DNA of 64,000 bases from Pseudomonas urmiensis (GTDB taxonomy: Bacteria; Pseudomonadota; Gammaproteobacteria; Pseudomonadales; Pseudomonadaceae). The stretch's first letter is position 1. Every line of letters starts with the position of its first letter. Made by a program: the position numbers and the translations under genes. A model generated the notes under the pieces. It ran no database searches. It saw only the letters and a list, made by a program, of their open reading frames with translations, and was not told the DNA's origin. This document shows positions 50,682 through 59,674 of this stretch, one piece after another. The stretch spans positions 687,001 to 751,000 of the forward strand of contig NZ_JABWRE020000001.1 in the NCBI RefSeq assembly GCF_014268815.2, written 5' to 3'.

Positions 50682-51026
50682 ATGAAATACCTGTGCCTGG
50701 TCTATTGTGACGAAGGGCTGCTGCACAGCCTGCCCGAGAGCCCGCAAGACGCCGAGTGCCAAGCCTACGCGGACTCATTGCATGGCTCCGGGCGCATGCT
50801 TGCGGCCGAGGCGCTCAAGTCGGTGCAGACAGCCACCACGGTACGCGTGCGCGCTGGCCACATGAGCCTGACCGACGGGCCCTTCGCCGAGACCAAGGAG
50901 CAGTTGGCCGGTTTCTATCTGGTCGATGCTCGCGATCTGAATGAGGCGTTGAACATTGCCAAAGGCATTCCTGCCGCACGCGTGGGCAGTGTCGAGGTGC
51001 GCCCGGTACGCGAACTGCAACCCTGA
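50682..51026 (+). CDS. DGPF-domain (YciI-related) protein
   Basis: The 114-residue protein starts MKYLCLVYCDEGLLHSLPES and contains the diagnostic SLTDGPFAETKEQLAGFYLV. DGPF proteins are the hallmark partners of ECF42 sigma factors, and their biochemical role is not established. It has a good ribosome site (GGAGACGACC before the ATG), with a 57-bp gap from the NTF2-like gene. Confidence 0.9.
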   Translation: MKYLCLVYCDEGLLHSLPESPQDAECQAYADSLHGSGRMLAAEALKSVQTATTVRVRAGHMSLTDGPFAETKEQLAGFYLVDARDLNEALNIAKGIPAARVGSVEVRPVRELQP

Positions 51027-51044
51027 CAGCGGAGCACAATAACA

Positions 51045-51527
51045 ATGACCGACGCCCAACCTGGCCCGCAACACGAACTGTCCATCAGCCGCCTGATCGA
51101 TGCGCCTGCAGCCAAGGTGTTCCGCGCCTGGAGCGAACCGGAGTGGCTTATGCAGTGGTGGGGGCCGCACGGCATGACCACCCCCGAATGCGAGATGCAG
51201 CTGTGGGTTGGCGGTCTGTTCCGCACCCTGATGCGCGCCCCCGATGGTACTGAGTACCCTAACCAGGGCGTGTTCCTGGAGATCGCCGCACCGCGGCGGC
51301 TGGTGTTCACCGATGCCTTCGGGCCGGGCTGGGTGCCATCGGAGAAGGCTTTCATGACCGCTGTGGTGACGTTCGACGACGAGCTGGGCAAGACCCGCTA
51401 CACCGCCCGCGCCTGGCACTGGAATGCTGCCGACTGCCGCGCCCATGAAGAAATGGGCTTTCATCAAGGCTGGGGAGAAAGCCTGGACCGCCTGGTGGAG
51501 GTGGTCACCCAGCGGATGCCTGATTGA
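51045..51527 (+). CDS. AHSA1/SRPBCC-family protein
   Basis: The 160-residue protein shows the START-like pattern of AHSA1 proteins: SISRLIDAPAAKVFRAWSEP, LMQWWGPHGMTTPECEM, and a final amphipathic helix HQGWGESLDRLVEVV. The domain forms a deep hydrophobic pocket for small molecules. It sits between the DGPF and ECF genes, and its TGA shares one base with the ATG of the sigma factor. Confidence 0.88.
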   Translation: MTDAQPGPQHELSISRLIDAPAAKVFRAWSEPEWLMQWWGPHGMTTPECEMQLWVGGLFRTLMRAPDGTEYPNQGVFLEIAAPRRLVFTDAFGPGWVPSEKAFMTAVVTFDDELGKTRYTARAWHWNAADCRAHEEMGFHQGWGESLDRLVEVVTQRMPD

Positions 51528-52765
51528 TGCTTGGCCCAGAGCGCGTACGTGAGCAAGTCGAGGCGGTCTATCGGCGCGACTCGCGGCGCATCCTGGCGAC
51601 CCTGATTCGCCTGTTGGGCGACTTCGACCTGGCCGAGGAGGCCATGCACGATGCCTTCTTCATCGCCGTCGAGCGCTGGCAGCGTGATGGCATGCCGGAT
51701 AACCCGCGCGCCTGGCTGGTCTCGACTGGGCGCTTCAAGGCCATCGATGCCTTGCGTCGGCGCATGCGTTTCGATCGCTCCCAGGCGGATTTGATCATGC
51801 TGCTGGACAGTGAGGGGCGTGATCCCAGTGAGGAGGAGTTACTCGCCGATGACCGCCTGCGGTTGATCTTCACCTGCTGCCACCCAGCCCTGGCGGCCGA
51901 TGCCCAAGTGCCGTTGACCCTGCGCGAGGTGTGTGGCCTGACTACCGAGCAGATCGCCCGGGCATTTCTGCAGAGTCCGGCGACCATCGCCCAGCGCATC
52001 GTGCGTGCCAAGGCGAAGATTCGCGACGCAGGCATTCCGTATCAGGTGCCGGAGATGGCTGAGCTGCCTGAGCGTCTGGAAAGCGTGTTGCGCGTCATCT
52101 ACCTGGTGTTCAACGAAGGTTACCTGGCCTCCTCGGGCGAGGATCTGGTGCAGCGCGAGCTGTGCGATGAAGCCATTCGCCTGGGGCGCCTGCTGGTTCA
52201 GTTGTTGCCCGACCCCGAGGTGCTTGGCCTGCTGGCGCTGATGCTGCTGCAAGCTTCGCGGCAGCGTGCGCGCAGCGATGCGCAAGGAGAGCTGGTGCTG
52301 CTCGACCAGCAAGACCGCAGCCTGTGGGACCGTCAGCAGATCGCCGAAGGCATCCAGCTGGTGGAGCAGGCCTTACGCAGTCGGCAGTTTGGTGGGTACA
52401 GCCTGCAAGCGGCGATCGCCGCAGTGCATGCCCAGGCTGAGCGGGCAGAAGACACCGACTGGCAGGAGATCGTCGGCTTGTATGACGTGCTGCTGCGGTA
52501 TTGGCCGTCAGCTGTGGTCGAGCTCAACCGCGCAGCGGCACTGGCCAAACGCGATGGTGCGCAGGTGGGCTTGGTGGCGGTGCAGGCGATTCTGGATCGG
52601 GGGGAGCTGCGCGATTATCACTTGGCGCATGCGGCCAAGGCAGAGCTGCATGTTCAGTTGGGGCAGGTTAGCAAGGCGCGTGCTGCCTGGCAGCAGGCCC
52701 TGGCGCTTACCCAGCAGGGGCCGCAGCGGCGGTATATAGAGCGGCGGTTGAAGGCGCTGGAATGA
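51527..52765 (+). CDS. ECF42-group RNA polymerase sigma factor with C-terminal helical extension
   Basis: The 412-residue protein begins with region 2 (VYRRDSRRILATLIRLLGDF, AMHDAFFIAVERWQRDGMPD) and region 4 (CGLTTEQIARAFLQSPATIA), then a ~240-residue helical extension with TPR-like repeats (YLASSGEDLVQRELCDEAIR, ELNRAAALAKRDGAQVG). This long form, together with a DGPF gene, defines the ECF42 group, which has no anti-sigma factor; the extension is thought to control activity. The ATG at 51527 is coupled to the previous stop; a TTG one codon earlier is unlikely. Confidence 0.9.
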   Translation: MLGPERVREQVEAVYRRDSRRILATLIRLLGDFDLAEEAMHDAFFIAVERWQRDGMPDNPRAWLVSTGRFKAIDALRRRMRFDRSQADLIMLLDSEGRDPSEEELLADDRLRLIFTCCHPALAADAQVPLTLREVCGLTTEQIARAFLQSPATIAQRIVRAKAKIRDAGIPYQVPEMAELPERLESVLRVIYLVFNEGYLASSGEDLVQRELCDEAIRLGRLLVQLLPDPEVLGLLALMLLQASRQRARSDAQGELVLLDQQDRSLWDRQQIAEGIQLVEQALRSRQFGGYSLQAAIAAVHAQAERAEDTDWQEIVGLYDVLLRYWPSAVVELNRAAALAKRDGAQVGLVAVQAILDRGELRDYHLAHAAKAELHVQLGQVSKARAAWQQALALTQQGPQRRYIERRLKALE

Positions 52766-52782
52766 GCGCAGGGGGGTCAGCT

Positions 52783-52863
52783 CTGGCCTCATCGCGGGAC
52801 AAGCCCGCTCCCACCTGTCCGCCCTATCAGGGAGGCGTGGGAGCTGGCGCAGCCTGCGATGAT
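52783..52863. repeat. REP pair
   Basis: CTCATCGCGGGACAAGCCCG at 52789 and a degenerate inverse (GCGTGGGAGCTGGCGCAGCC near 52835) between convergent genes. Confidence 0.78.
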
Positions 52864-52899
52864 CGCCCGCACAGGCGCCAAATGACGCAATTCAATCAA

Positions 52900-53370
52900 T
52901 CAGCTGGCAACAAAATTCGGCGGCGAAACCAGGTCGACGGTCTGCTGCTTACGTGGCGCGAGGATCTCGGCCTCGCCCGATACCACCAGTTCATCGTTCT
53001 GGTTGTACACATTGGTGGCGATGCGCACCTTGAACTTGGGCAGCTTTTCCAGAATCTCCAGGCGCACGGTCAGGGTGTCGCCAATCTTCACCGGCTTCTG
53101 GAAGCTCATCTGCTGACCCAGGTAGATGGTGCCCGGGCCAGGCAGGGTGCAGGCTACTGCCGCACTGATCAGCGCGCCGCTGAACATGCCGTGGGCAATA
53201 CGCTCGCGGAACATGCTCTTGGCCGCGAACTCGGCATCCAGGTGCACCGGGTTGTGGTCACCGGACATCGCGGCGAACAGCTGAATGTCACGTTCTTCGA
53301 CGGACTTCTCAAAGGTGGCTTTCTGACCCACTTCGAGGGCTTCGTAAGGGGTGTTGGTGACCTGGGTCAT
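52900..53370 (-). CDS. phaJ1: (R)-specific enoyl-CoA hydratase (MaoC/hot-dog)
   Basis: The 156-residue hot-dog protein has the hydratase-2 motif AAMSGDHNPVHLDAEFA with the catalytic Asp and His, then RIAHGMFSGALISAA and PGPGTIYLGQ. It closely follows the PhaJ1 pattern of pseudomonads. It converts trans-2-enoyl-CoA from beta-oxidation to (R)-3-hydroxyacyl-CoA for PHA synthesis. Its neighbours (a lipase-type hydrolase, then divergent fadD2 and fadD1) repeat the order known from P. aeruginosa, supporting the name. Confidence 0.88.
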   Translation of the reverse strand: MTQVTNTPYEALEVGQKATFEKSVEERDIQLFAAMSGDHNPVHLDAEFAAKSMFRERIAHGMFSGALISAAVACTLPGPGTIYLGQQMSFQKPVKIGDTLTVRLEILEKLPKFKVRIATNVYNQNDELVVSGEAEILAPRKQQTVDLVSPPNFVAS

Positions 53371-53403
53371 CAGGGCTTCCTTGTAGGCGGACGAGGGCGC
53401 ATA

Positions 53404-54348
53404 TCATTCACTGCGAGCAGGGCGGCCAAGGGCCAGCGCCTGTTCGAGCCAGCCGAGTATATCGGCGCAGACCTCGTCGCGATTGGTTTCATTGAGCAGC
53501 TCATGCCGCGCCTGAGGGTACAGGCGCAGCTGCACATGTCGATTGCCGGTCGCGCTCAAGGCGGCGGCCAGATCCTTGAGACGCTTGCCGGCACTGACCG
53601 GATCACATTCGCCGCCAATTACCAGGATCGGCAGGTTCGGATCAATCTGCGCCAGGTTACCCGGCTGGCTGATTTGCGCCAGGCCTTGCAGTAGATCGAG
53701 CCACAACTGGTTGCTGCAACGAAAGCCGCACAAGGGGTCGGCGACGTACTTGTCGACCTCTTCAGGGTCGCGGCTGAGCCAGTCGAAGGCGGTACGGTTA
53801 GGCTTGAAGGCCTTATTGAACGAGCCAAACGACAGCCACTCGATCAGCGCACTCTTGCCCATGGCACCTTGGCGCCAGGCTTCGACGCGGGCAATGGCCG
53901 CAGCCGCTCGATAGAGCGCTGGCGGCTGGAAATTCGAACCGCTGAGGATCGCCCCCTGCACACTGGCGCTGTGATGCAGCAGGTAGGCCTGGGCAATGTA
54001 GCTGCCCATACTGTGGCCGAACAGGAACAGCGGAGTCCCCGGATACGTCTGGCCGATGTGCTGGGCGAGCAGGCCGAGGTCGTTGACCACGGCATTCCAG
54101 CCATGATGGCGGGCAAACAGGCCCAAGTGGCCAAGCTCGGCGGTACGCCCGTGGCCGCGCAGGTCAGGGGCGAACAGGGCAAAGCCTGCCTCGCTCAGGG
54201 CATGACCCAGGCGGCGGTAGCGCCCAGCGTGCTCGGCCATGCCGTGGGCCAGCAACACAGCGGCCTTGACCGGTGTAGTTGGCAGCCACTGATGGACGTA
54301 CAGGCTGCAATGCTCGCTGGCAGGCAGCCAGAAGGCGTCATGGGGCAT
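53404..54348 (-). CDS. Monoacylglycerol-lipase-like alpha/beta hydrolase
   Basis: The 314-residue enzyme has the S33 layout: LLAHGMAEHAGRYRRLGHAL, the nucleophile in LFGHSMGSYIAQAYLL, Asp in GGECDPVSAGKRL and His in YPQARHELLNETN. Monoglyceride lipases and lysophospholipases share these motifs. Its place between phaJ1 and the fadD genes suggests release of fatty acids from glycerides for activation. ATG 54348 (MPHDAFWLPAS) is preferred over an upstream ATG. Confidence 0.85.
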   Translation of the reverse strand: MPHDAFWLPASEHCSLYVHQWLPTTPVKAAVLLAHGMAEHAGRYRRLGHALSEAGFALFAPDLRGHGRTAELGHLGLFARHHGWNAVVNDLGLLAQHIGQTYPGTPLFLFGHSMGSYIAQAYLLHHSASVQGAILSGSNFQPPALYRAAAAIARVEAWRQGAMGKSALIEWLSFGSFNKAFKPNRTAFDWLSRDPEEVDKYVADPLCGFRCSNQLWLDLLQGLAQISQPGNLAQIDPNLPILVIGGECDPVSAGKRLKDLAAALSATGNRHVQLRLYPQARHELLNETNRDEVCADILGWLEQALALGRPARSE

Positions 54349-54551
54349 GGCGGGTCCTTTGCGCGCGGGTTCGAGCACAGTTTATGCACAATCGGCCAAA
54401 TTGCAGGAAGGGCACAAATAAGATTCACAATGTTAATGGCAGCACTTGGCGTATTTGCCACCTCCTGCTTACCTGCTAACGTCGGCTGAACGCCTAATTG
54501 CCATCAGGCAATCAGGTCAGGGACGGTCCAGGCAAAGAGGAACAACAATAA

Positions 54552-56240
54552 ATGCAAGCCGATTTCTGGAATGACAAGCGCCCGGCGGGCGTGCCTTCCA
54601 CCATTGATATCCATGCTTACCGCTCCGTCGTCGAAGTGTTCGAGCGCTCCTGCAAGCGTTTCGCCGACCGCCCGGCGTTCAGCAACCTGGGCGTGACCCT
54701 CAGCTACGCTGAGCTTGAGCGCCATTCGGCGGCCTTCGCCGCCTGGCTGCAGCACAACACCGATCTGGCCCCTGGGGATCGCATCGCGGTGCAGATGCCC
54801 AACGTGTTGCAGTACCCCATCGCCGTGTTCGGCGCCTTGCGCGCCGGGCTGATCGTGGTCAATACCAACCCGCTGTACACCGAGCGTGAGATGCGCCACC
54901 AGTTCAAGGATTCCGGCGCCCGTGCCCTGGTCTACCTGAACATGTTCGGCAAGCGCGTACAGGAGGTGCTACCCGATACCGGCATCGAGTACCTGATCGA
55001 AGCGAAAATGGGCGACCTGCTGCCCACGGCCAAGGGCTGGCTGATCAATACCGTGGTGGACAAGGTCAAGAAGATGGTGCCGGCCTTCAACCTGCCGCAG
55101 GCAGTGCCGTTCAAGCAGGTGCTGCGCCAGGGCAGGGAGCTGACCCACAAACCAGTGCCGCTGACCCTCGACGACATCGCCGTGCTGCAGTACACCGGTG
55201 GCACCACGGGCTTGGCCAAGGGCGCGATGCTGACCCACGCCAACCTGGTCGCCAACATGCTCCAGGTGCTCGCTTGCTTCTCCCAGCACGGGCCGGACGG
55301 GCAGAAGCTGATCAAGGAGGGCCAGGAGGTAATGATCGCACCGCTGCCGCTGTACCACATCTATGCGTTCACGGCGAACTGCATGTGCATGATGGTCACT
55401 GGCAATCACAACGTGCTGATCACCAACCCGCGGGATATTCCGGGCTTCATCAAGGAACTGGGCAAGTGGCGTTTCTCGGCTCTGCTCGGTCTGAATACCT
55501 TGTTCGTCGCACTGATGGATCACCCAGGCTTCAAGTCGCTGGATTTCTCTGCGCTGAAGGTCACCAACTCCGGTGGCACGGCGCTGGTCAAGGCCACCGC
55601 CGAGCGCTGGGAGAGCCTCACCGGCTGTCGCATCGTCGAAGGCTATGGCCTGACCGAAACCTCGCCGGTGGCCAGCACCAACCCCTATGGCCAGTTGGCC
55701 CGGCTGGGCACGGTAGGCATTCCGGTGGCAGGCACCGCCTTCAAGGTGATCGACGATGATGGCAACGAGTTGCCGCTGGGTGAGCGTGGCGAGCTGTGCA
55801 TCAAGGGCCCGCAGGTGATGAAGGGCTACTGGCAGCAGCCCGAGGCGACCGCCCAGGCGCTGGATGCCGAGGGCTGGTTCAAGACCGGGGATATCGCGGT
55901 GATCGACCCCGATGGCTTTACCCGCATCGTCGACCGCAAGAAAGACATGATCATCGTCTCCGGCTTCAACGTGTATCCCAACGAGATCGAGGACGTGATC
56001 ATGGGCCATCCACAGGTGGCCAACTGCGCGGCAATCGGCGTGCCGGACGAGCGCTCGGGCGAGGCGGTGAAGTTGTTCGTGGTACCGCGTGAGGGCGGGG
56101 TCAGCGTCGAGGAGCTCAAGGCCTACTGCAAGGCCAACTTCACTGGCTACAAGGTGCCCAAGCACATTGTCCTGCGCGATTCGCTGCCGATGACCCCGGT
56201 AGGCAAGATCCTACGCCGGGAGTTGCGCGACATCGCTTGA
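54552..56240 (+). CDS. fadD2: Long/medium-chain acyl-CoA synthetase
   Basis: The 562-residue AMP-forming ligase has the P-loop YTGGTTGLAKGAMLTHAN, the YGLTETSPV motif, GWFKTGDIAV and the C-terminal hinge IVDRKKDMIIVSGFNVYP with the catalytic Lys in GKILRRELR. It activates fatty acids to acyl-CoA at the inner membrane. In the P. aeruginosa order the gene next to the lipase is fadD2 and the following one fadD1; paralogy with the next gene (about two-thirds identical by eye) fits. ATG 54552 has AGAGGA upstream. Confidence 0.9.
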   Translation: MQADFWNDKRPAGVPSTIDIHAYRSVVEVFERSCKRFADRPAFSNLGVTLSYAELERHSAAFAAWLQHNTDLAPGDRIAVQMPNVLQYPIAVFGALRAGLIVVNTNPLYTEREMRHQFKDSGARALVYLNMFGKRVQEVLPDTGIEYLIEAKMGDLLPTAKGWLINTVVDKVKKMVPAFNLPQAVPFKQVLRQGRELTHKPVPLTLDDIAVLQYTGGTTGLAKGAMLTHANLVANMLQVLACFSQHGPDGQKLIKEGQEVMIAPLPLYHIYAFTANCMCMMVTGNHNVLITNPRDIPGFIKELGKWRFSALLGLNTLFVALMDHPGFKSLDFSALKVTNSGGTALVKATAERWESLTGCRIVEGYGLTETSPVASTNPYGQLARLGTVGIPVAGTAFKVIDDDGNELPLGERGELCIKGPQVMKGYWQQPEATAQALDAEGWFKTGDIAVIDPDGFTRIVDRKKDMIIVSGFNVYPNEIEDVIMGHPQVANCAAIGVPDERSGEAVKLFVVPREGGVSVEELKAYCKANFTGYKVPKHIVLRDSLPMTPVGKILRRELRDIA

Positions 56241-56253
56241 TCACCTGCTGTCC

Positions 56254-56325
56254 TTCGCCATCGCGGGGCAAGCTGGCTCTCACGTATAAAACAGACGTGG
56301 CAGCGAGCTTGCCCCGCGATGGCGT
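56254..56325. repeat. REPIN between fadD2 and fadD1
   Basis: CGCCATCGCGGGGCAAGCTG at 56256 and ACGTGGCAGCGAGCTTGCCC at 56295, inverted, with matching internal changes (CTGGCTCTCACGT against ACGTGGCAGCGAG). Confidence 0.85.
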
Positions 56326-56385
56326 TCAAACCCCTCTAAAATGCGCAATACAGCCCGATTTGCGACATTTTGGTTAAATACTCTA

Positions 56386-56417
56386 AAAATGACTCATATA
56401 ATTCATTGAGTCATTTT
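56386..56417 (+). promoter_or_regulatory. Perfect inverted repeat around a -10 box upstream of fadD1
   Basis: AAAATGACTCA (56386-56396), then ATTCAT-type centre beginning with TATAAT (56397-56402), then TGAGTCATTTT (56407-56417). The arms are perfect 11-bp complements. TATAAT is a consensus -10; a weak -35 (TTAAAT, 56374-56379) lies 17 bp upstream. A repressor bound here would block the promoter. It lies 160 bp before fadD1. Confidence 0.6.
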
Positions 56418-56578
56418 CGTGACCGTCAGGCCTGTTTTGGCCTCTAGGCGACCCCTGGTAAAGCTGTTACTCTCGGCCCGCTTTCAGAGGATACGGTTTG
56501 CAATGAACCGTCATCTCATATCAATAATAAACGCATAAACGCGTGATGAATTCGCTGTTGCTGAAGGAGTGGGCTTCC

Positions 56579-58276
56579 ATGATCGAAAATTTTTGGAAGG
56601 ATAAGTACCCAGCCGGGATTACGGCGGAAATCAATCCTGACGAATTCCCCAATATCCAAGCGGTACTCAAGCAGTCCTGCCAACGCTTTGCCGACAAACC
56701 GGCCTTTAGCAACCTGGGCAAAACCATCACCTATGGCGAGCTGTATGCCTTGTCAGGAGCTTTTGCTGCCTGGCTGCAACAGCACACCGACCTCAAGCCA
56801 GGTGATCGGATTGCCGTACAGCTGCCTAATGTCCTGCAATACCCTGTAGCCGTATTCGGCGCCATGCGCGCTGGGCTGATCGTGGTCAACACCAACCCGC
56901 TGTACACCGCGCGGGAGATGGAGCACCAGTTCAACGACTCCGGCGCCAAGGCCTTGGTGTGCCTGGCCAACATGGCCCACCTGGCTGAAAAGGTCGTGCC
57001 CAAGACCCAGGTCAAGCATGTCATCGTCACCGAAGTGGCCGACCTGCTGCCGCCGATCAAGCGCCTGCTGATCAACAGCGTCATCAAGTACGTGAAGAAG
57101 ATGGTCCCGGCGTACCACCTGCCAGGCGCCGTGCGCTTCAACGATGCCTTGGCCAAAGGCCATGGCCAGCCGGTTACCGAGGCCAATCCGCAGCCCAACG
57201 ATGTTGCCGTGCTGCAGTATACCGGTGGGACCACCGGTGTGGCCAAGGGCGCCATGCTCACCCACCGCAACCTGGTGGCCAACATGCTGCAGTGCCGGGC
57301 ACTGATGGGTGCCAACCTGCATGAAGGGTGCGAGATCCTCATCACCCCGTTGCCGCTGTACCACATCTATGCGTTCACCTTCCATTGCATGGCCATGATG
57401 CTGATCGGTAACCACAACGTGCTGATCAGCAACCCGCGCGATTTGCCGGCCATGGTCAAGGAACTGGGCAAGTGGAAGTTCAGCGGTTTCGTTGGCCTCA
57501 ATACCCTGTTCGTGGCCCTGTGCAACAACGAAGCCTTCCGTGCTTTGGATTTCTCGGCGCTGAAGATCACCCTGTCTGGTGGCATGGCCTTGCAACTGAG
57601 CGTGGCCGAGCGCTGGAAGACCGTCACCGGCTGCGCCATCTGTGAAGGCTACGGCATGACCGAGACCAGCCCGGTAGCAGCGGTCAACCCGGCCGAGGCC
57701 AACCAGGTCGGGACCATCGGCATTCCGGTGCCCTCGACCCTGTGCAAGGTCATCGATGACAACGGCCAGGAGCTTGGCCTGGGTGAAGTCGGCGAGCTGT
57801 GCGTGAAGGGCCCGCAGGTGATGAAGGGCTACTGGCAGCGCGAAGACGCTACCGCCGAGATCCTCGACGCCGACGGCTGGCTGAAGACCGGCGACATTGC
57901 CCTGATCCAGCTCGATGGCTACATGCGCATCGTCGATCGCAAGAAAGACATGATCCTGGTCTCGGGCTTCAACGTGTACCCCAACGAGCTCGAAGACGTC
58001 CTGGCCGGTTTGCCGGGCGTGCTGCAGTGCGCTGCGATTGGCGTGCCGGACGAGAAGTCGGGCGAGCTGATCAAGGTGTTCATCGTGGTCAAGCCAGGCA
58101 TGACCCTGACCAAGGAGCAGGTGATGGAGCACATGCGCGCCAACGTCACGGGCTACAAGGTGCCGCGCTACATCGAGTTCCGCGATGCGTTGCCGACCAC
58201 TAACGTCGGCAAGATCCTGCGCCGTGAGTTGCGTGACGAAGAGCTGAAGAAGCAGGGCTTGAAGAAGATCGCCTGA
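56579..58276 (+). CDS. fadD1: Long-chain acyl-CoA synthetase
   Basis: The 565-residue ligase has YTGGTTGVAKGAMLTHRN, YGMTETSPVAAVNP, GWLKTGDIALI and IVDRKKDMILVSGFNVYP, with Lys in GKILRRELR. It is the closest paralogue of the preceding gene. The frame extends to 56543, but GAAGGAG (56562-56568) marks ATG 56579. A 338-bp leader with its own promoter-like palindrome separates it from fadD2, so the two can be regulated apart. Known as the main long-chain fatty acid ligase in pseudomonads. Confidence 0.92.
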   Translation: MIENFWKDKYPAGITAEINPDEFPNIQAVLKQSCQRFADKPAFSNLGKTITYGELYALSGAFAAWLQQHTDLKPGDRIAVQLPNVLQYPVAVFGAMRAGLIVVNTNPLYTAREMEHQFNDSGAKALVCLANMAHLAEKVVPKTQVKHVIVTEVADLLPPIKRLLINSVIKYVKKMVPAYHLPGAVRFNDALAKGHGQPVTEANPQPNDVAVLQYTGGTTGVAKGAMLTHRNLVANMLQCRALMGANLHEGCEILITPLPLYHIYAFTFHCMAMMLIGNHNVLISNPRDLPAMVKELGKWKFSGFVGLNTLFVALCNNEAFRALDFSALKITLSGGMALQLSVAERWKTVTGCAICEGYGMTETSPVAAVNPAEANQVGTIGIPVPSTLCKVIDDNGQELGLGEVGELCVKGPQVMKGYWQREDATAEILDADGWLKTGDIALIQLDGYMRIVDRKKDMILVSGFNVYPNELEDVLAGLPGVLQCAAIGVPDEKSGELIKVFIVVKPGMTLTKEQVMEHMRANVTGYKVPRYIEFRDALPTTNVGKILRRELRDEELKKQGLKKIA

Positions 58277-58301
58277 GGTCCAGACGACTTCGAACAGGCG
58301 G

Positions 58302-58330
58302 CATGGGAGCGGGGCAAGCCCGCTCCCATG
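58302..58330. repeat. Single-hairpin REP remnant
   Basis: A perfect 12-bp stem (CATGGGAGCGGG 58302-58313 with CCCGCTCCCATG 58319-58330) and a 5-nt loop. It looks like a collapsed inverted REP pair and may stop transcription from both sides, since it lies between the convergent ends of fadD1 and puuB. Confidence 0.8.
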
Positions 58331-58336
58331 AGGGCT

Positions 58337-59644
58337 CTAGCGTAGTTTTTCCAGCATCTGGTAGTACCACATCCCGGCCGCCAACAGCGGATTGCCCAAC
58401 AGATCCCCCATCGGCACCTTGATGTGCTTGCACGCCGCAAAGGTGTCGAACTTCTCCAGCGTCCCCGTCAGTGCCTCGGCCATGATCTCGCCCATGATGT
58501 GACTGGTGGCGATGCCGTGCCCGGAATAGCCCTGGCAGTACCAGACATTCTCCGAAAGCTTGCCCAACTGCGGAATGCGGTTGACCACGATGCCCATCGC
58601 ACAGCTCCACTGGAACTCGATCGGCACGCCCTTGAGCGCGGGGAAGGTGCGCTCGATGCACGGTCGCAGCTCGCCGGCGATATCCCGCGAATCCTTGCCT
58701 GAATAATTGGCGCCACCGCCGAACAGCAAGCGCTTGTCGGCTGTCAGGCGGTAGTAGTCGAGGACGAAGCGGCAGTCGTACACCGCCAGGTCCTCGGGGT
58801 TGATCTGCGCGGCCAGTTCCCCCAGGGGTGCGGTGGTGACGATGCCGCCCATGGCCGGGAAGATCTTGCCCTTGAGCTGGCGCTTTTCCAGCTTGTGGTA
58901 GACATCGCCGGCCAGCATCACCTGGCGGGCCTCGATCAGGCCCTGGGCAGTGACCACCGCCGGGCGCGGGCCGTGGATGATCTCCAGCACTTCGGAGTTT
59001 TCAAAGATCAGCGCGCCCAGGCTGTGGGCGGCGCGGGCCTCGCCCAGGCACAGGTTGAGCGGATGCAGGTGCAGGTTGCGGCGGTTCTTCAGGCCGCCCA
59101 GGTACAGCGGGCTTTGCAGCTGGCGAGCCACCGCTTGGCGATCAAGCAACTCGACTTGATCGCCCATGCCACGACGCTGCGCCTCGGCCTCAAAGCTGCG
59201 CAGCTCGTCCATGTGCGAAGGCTTCATCGCCGCATGCAGATGGCCGCGCTTCAAGTCGCAATCGATGCCATAACGCTGCACTCGCTGCTCGATGATCTGG
59301 TGGCCGCGCCAGCGCAGCTGCCAGATGAAGTCGTCGACTTCGGCGCCGAGCCGATCGCGCATTTGCGTGCGCATCGCTTCATCGCCCGACAGGCTGCCGG
59401 TGACCTGGCCGCCGTTGCGCCCGCTGGCGCCCCAACCAATGCGGTGGGTTTCGACGATCGCCACCTTAAGGCCGCGCTCGGCCAACTCCACGGCGGTGGC
59501 GACGCCGGTGAAGCCACCGCCGATGATCGCCACGTCGACCTGATGGGTGCCCTGCAGGGTCGGGTATTGGGTCGAATCGTTGAGGGTGGCGCTGTAGTAG
59601 GACGGCGCGCGCTGGGCCGCGCCGTTGTTCAGTGCTGCGTTCAT
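58337..59644 (-). CDS. puuB: Gamma-glutamyl-polyamine oxidase-type FAD oxidoreductase
   Basis: The 435-residue DAO-fold flavoprotein has the ADP-binding VDVAIIGGGFTGVATAVELA, ETHRIGWGASGRNGGQVTGS, and a C-terminal GYSGHGIATSHIMGE for FAD. This matches PuuB, which oxidises gamma-glutamylputrescine to the aldehyde with H2O2. It follows the glutamine-synthetase-like gene by 30 bp in the same operon, which gives the substrate. Other amine or sarcosine oxidases share the fold, so the polyamine is not certain. Confidence 0.85.
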   Translation of the reverse strand: MNAALNNGAAQRAPSYYSATLNDSTQYPTLQGTHQVDVAIIGGGFTGVATAVELAERGLKVAIVETHRIGWGASGRNGGQVTGSLSGDEAMRTQMRDRLGAEVDDFIWQLRWRGHQIIEQRVQRYGIDCDLKRGHLHAAMKPSHMDELRSFEAEAQRRGMGDQVELLDRQAVARQLQSPLYLGGLKNRRNLHLHPLNLCLGEARAAHSLGALIFENSEVLEIIHGPRPAVVTAQGLIEARQVMLAGDVYHKLEKRQLKGKIFPAMGGIVTTAPLGELAAQINPEDLAVYDCRFVLDYYRLTADKRLLFGGGANYSGKDSRDIAGELRPCIERTFPALKGVPIEFQWSCAMGIVVNRIPQLGKLSENVWYCQGYSGHGIATSHIMGEIMAEALTGTLEKFDTFAACKHIKVPMGDLLGNPLLAAGMWYYQMLEKLR

Positions 59645-59674
59645 GGTGGTTCCTTGACAGAAAGAGGGTAGGGC

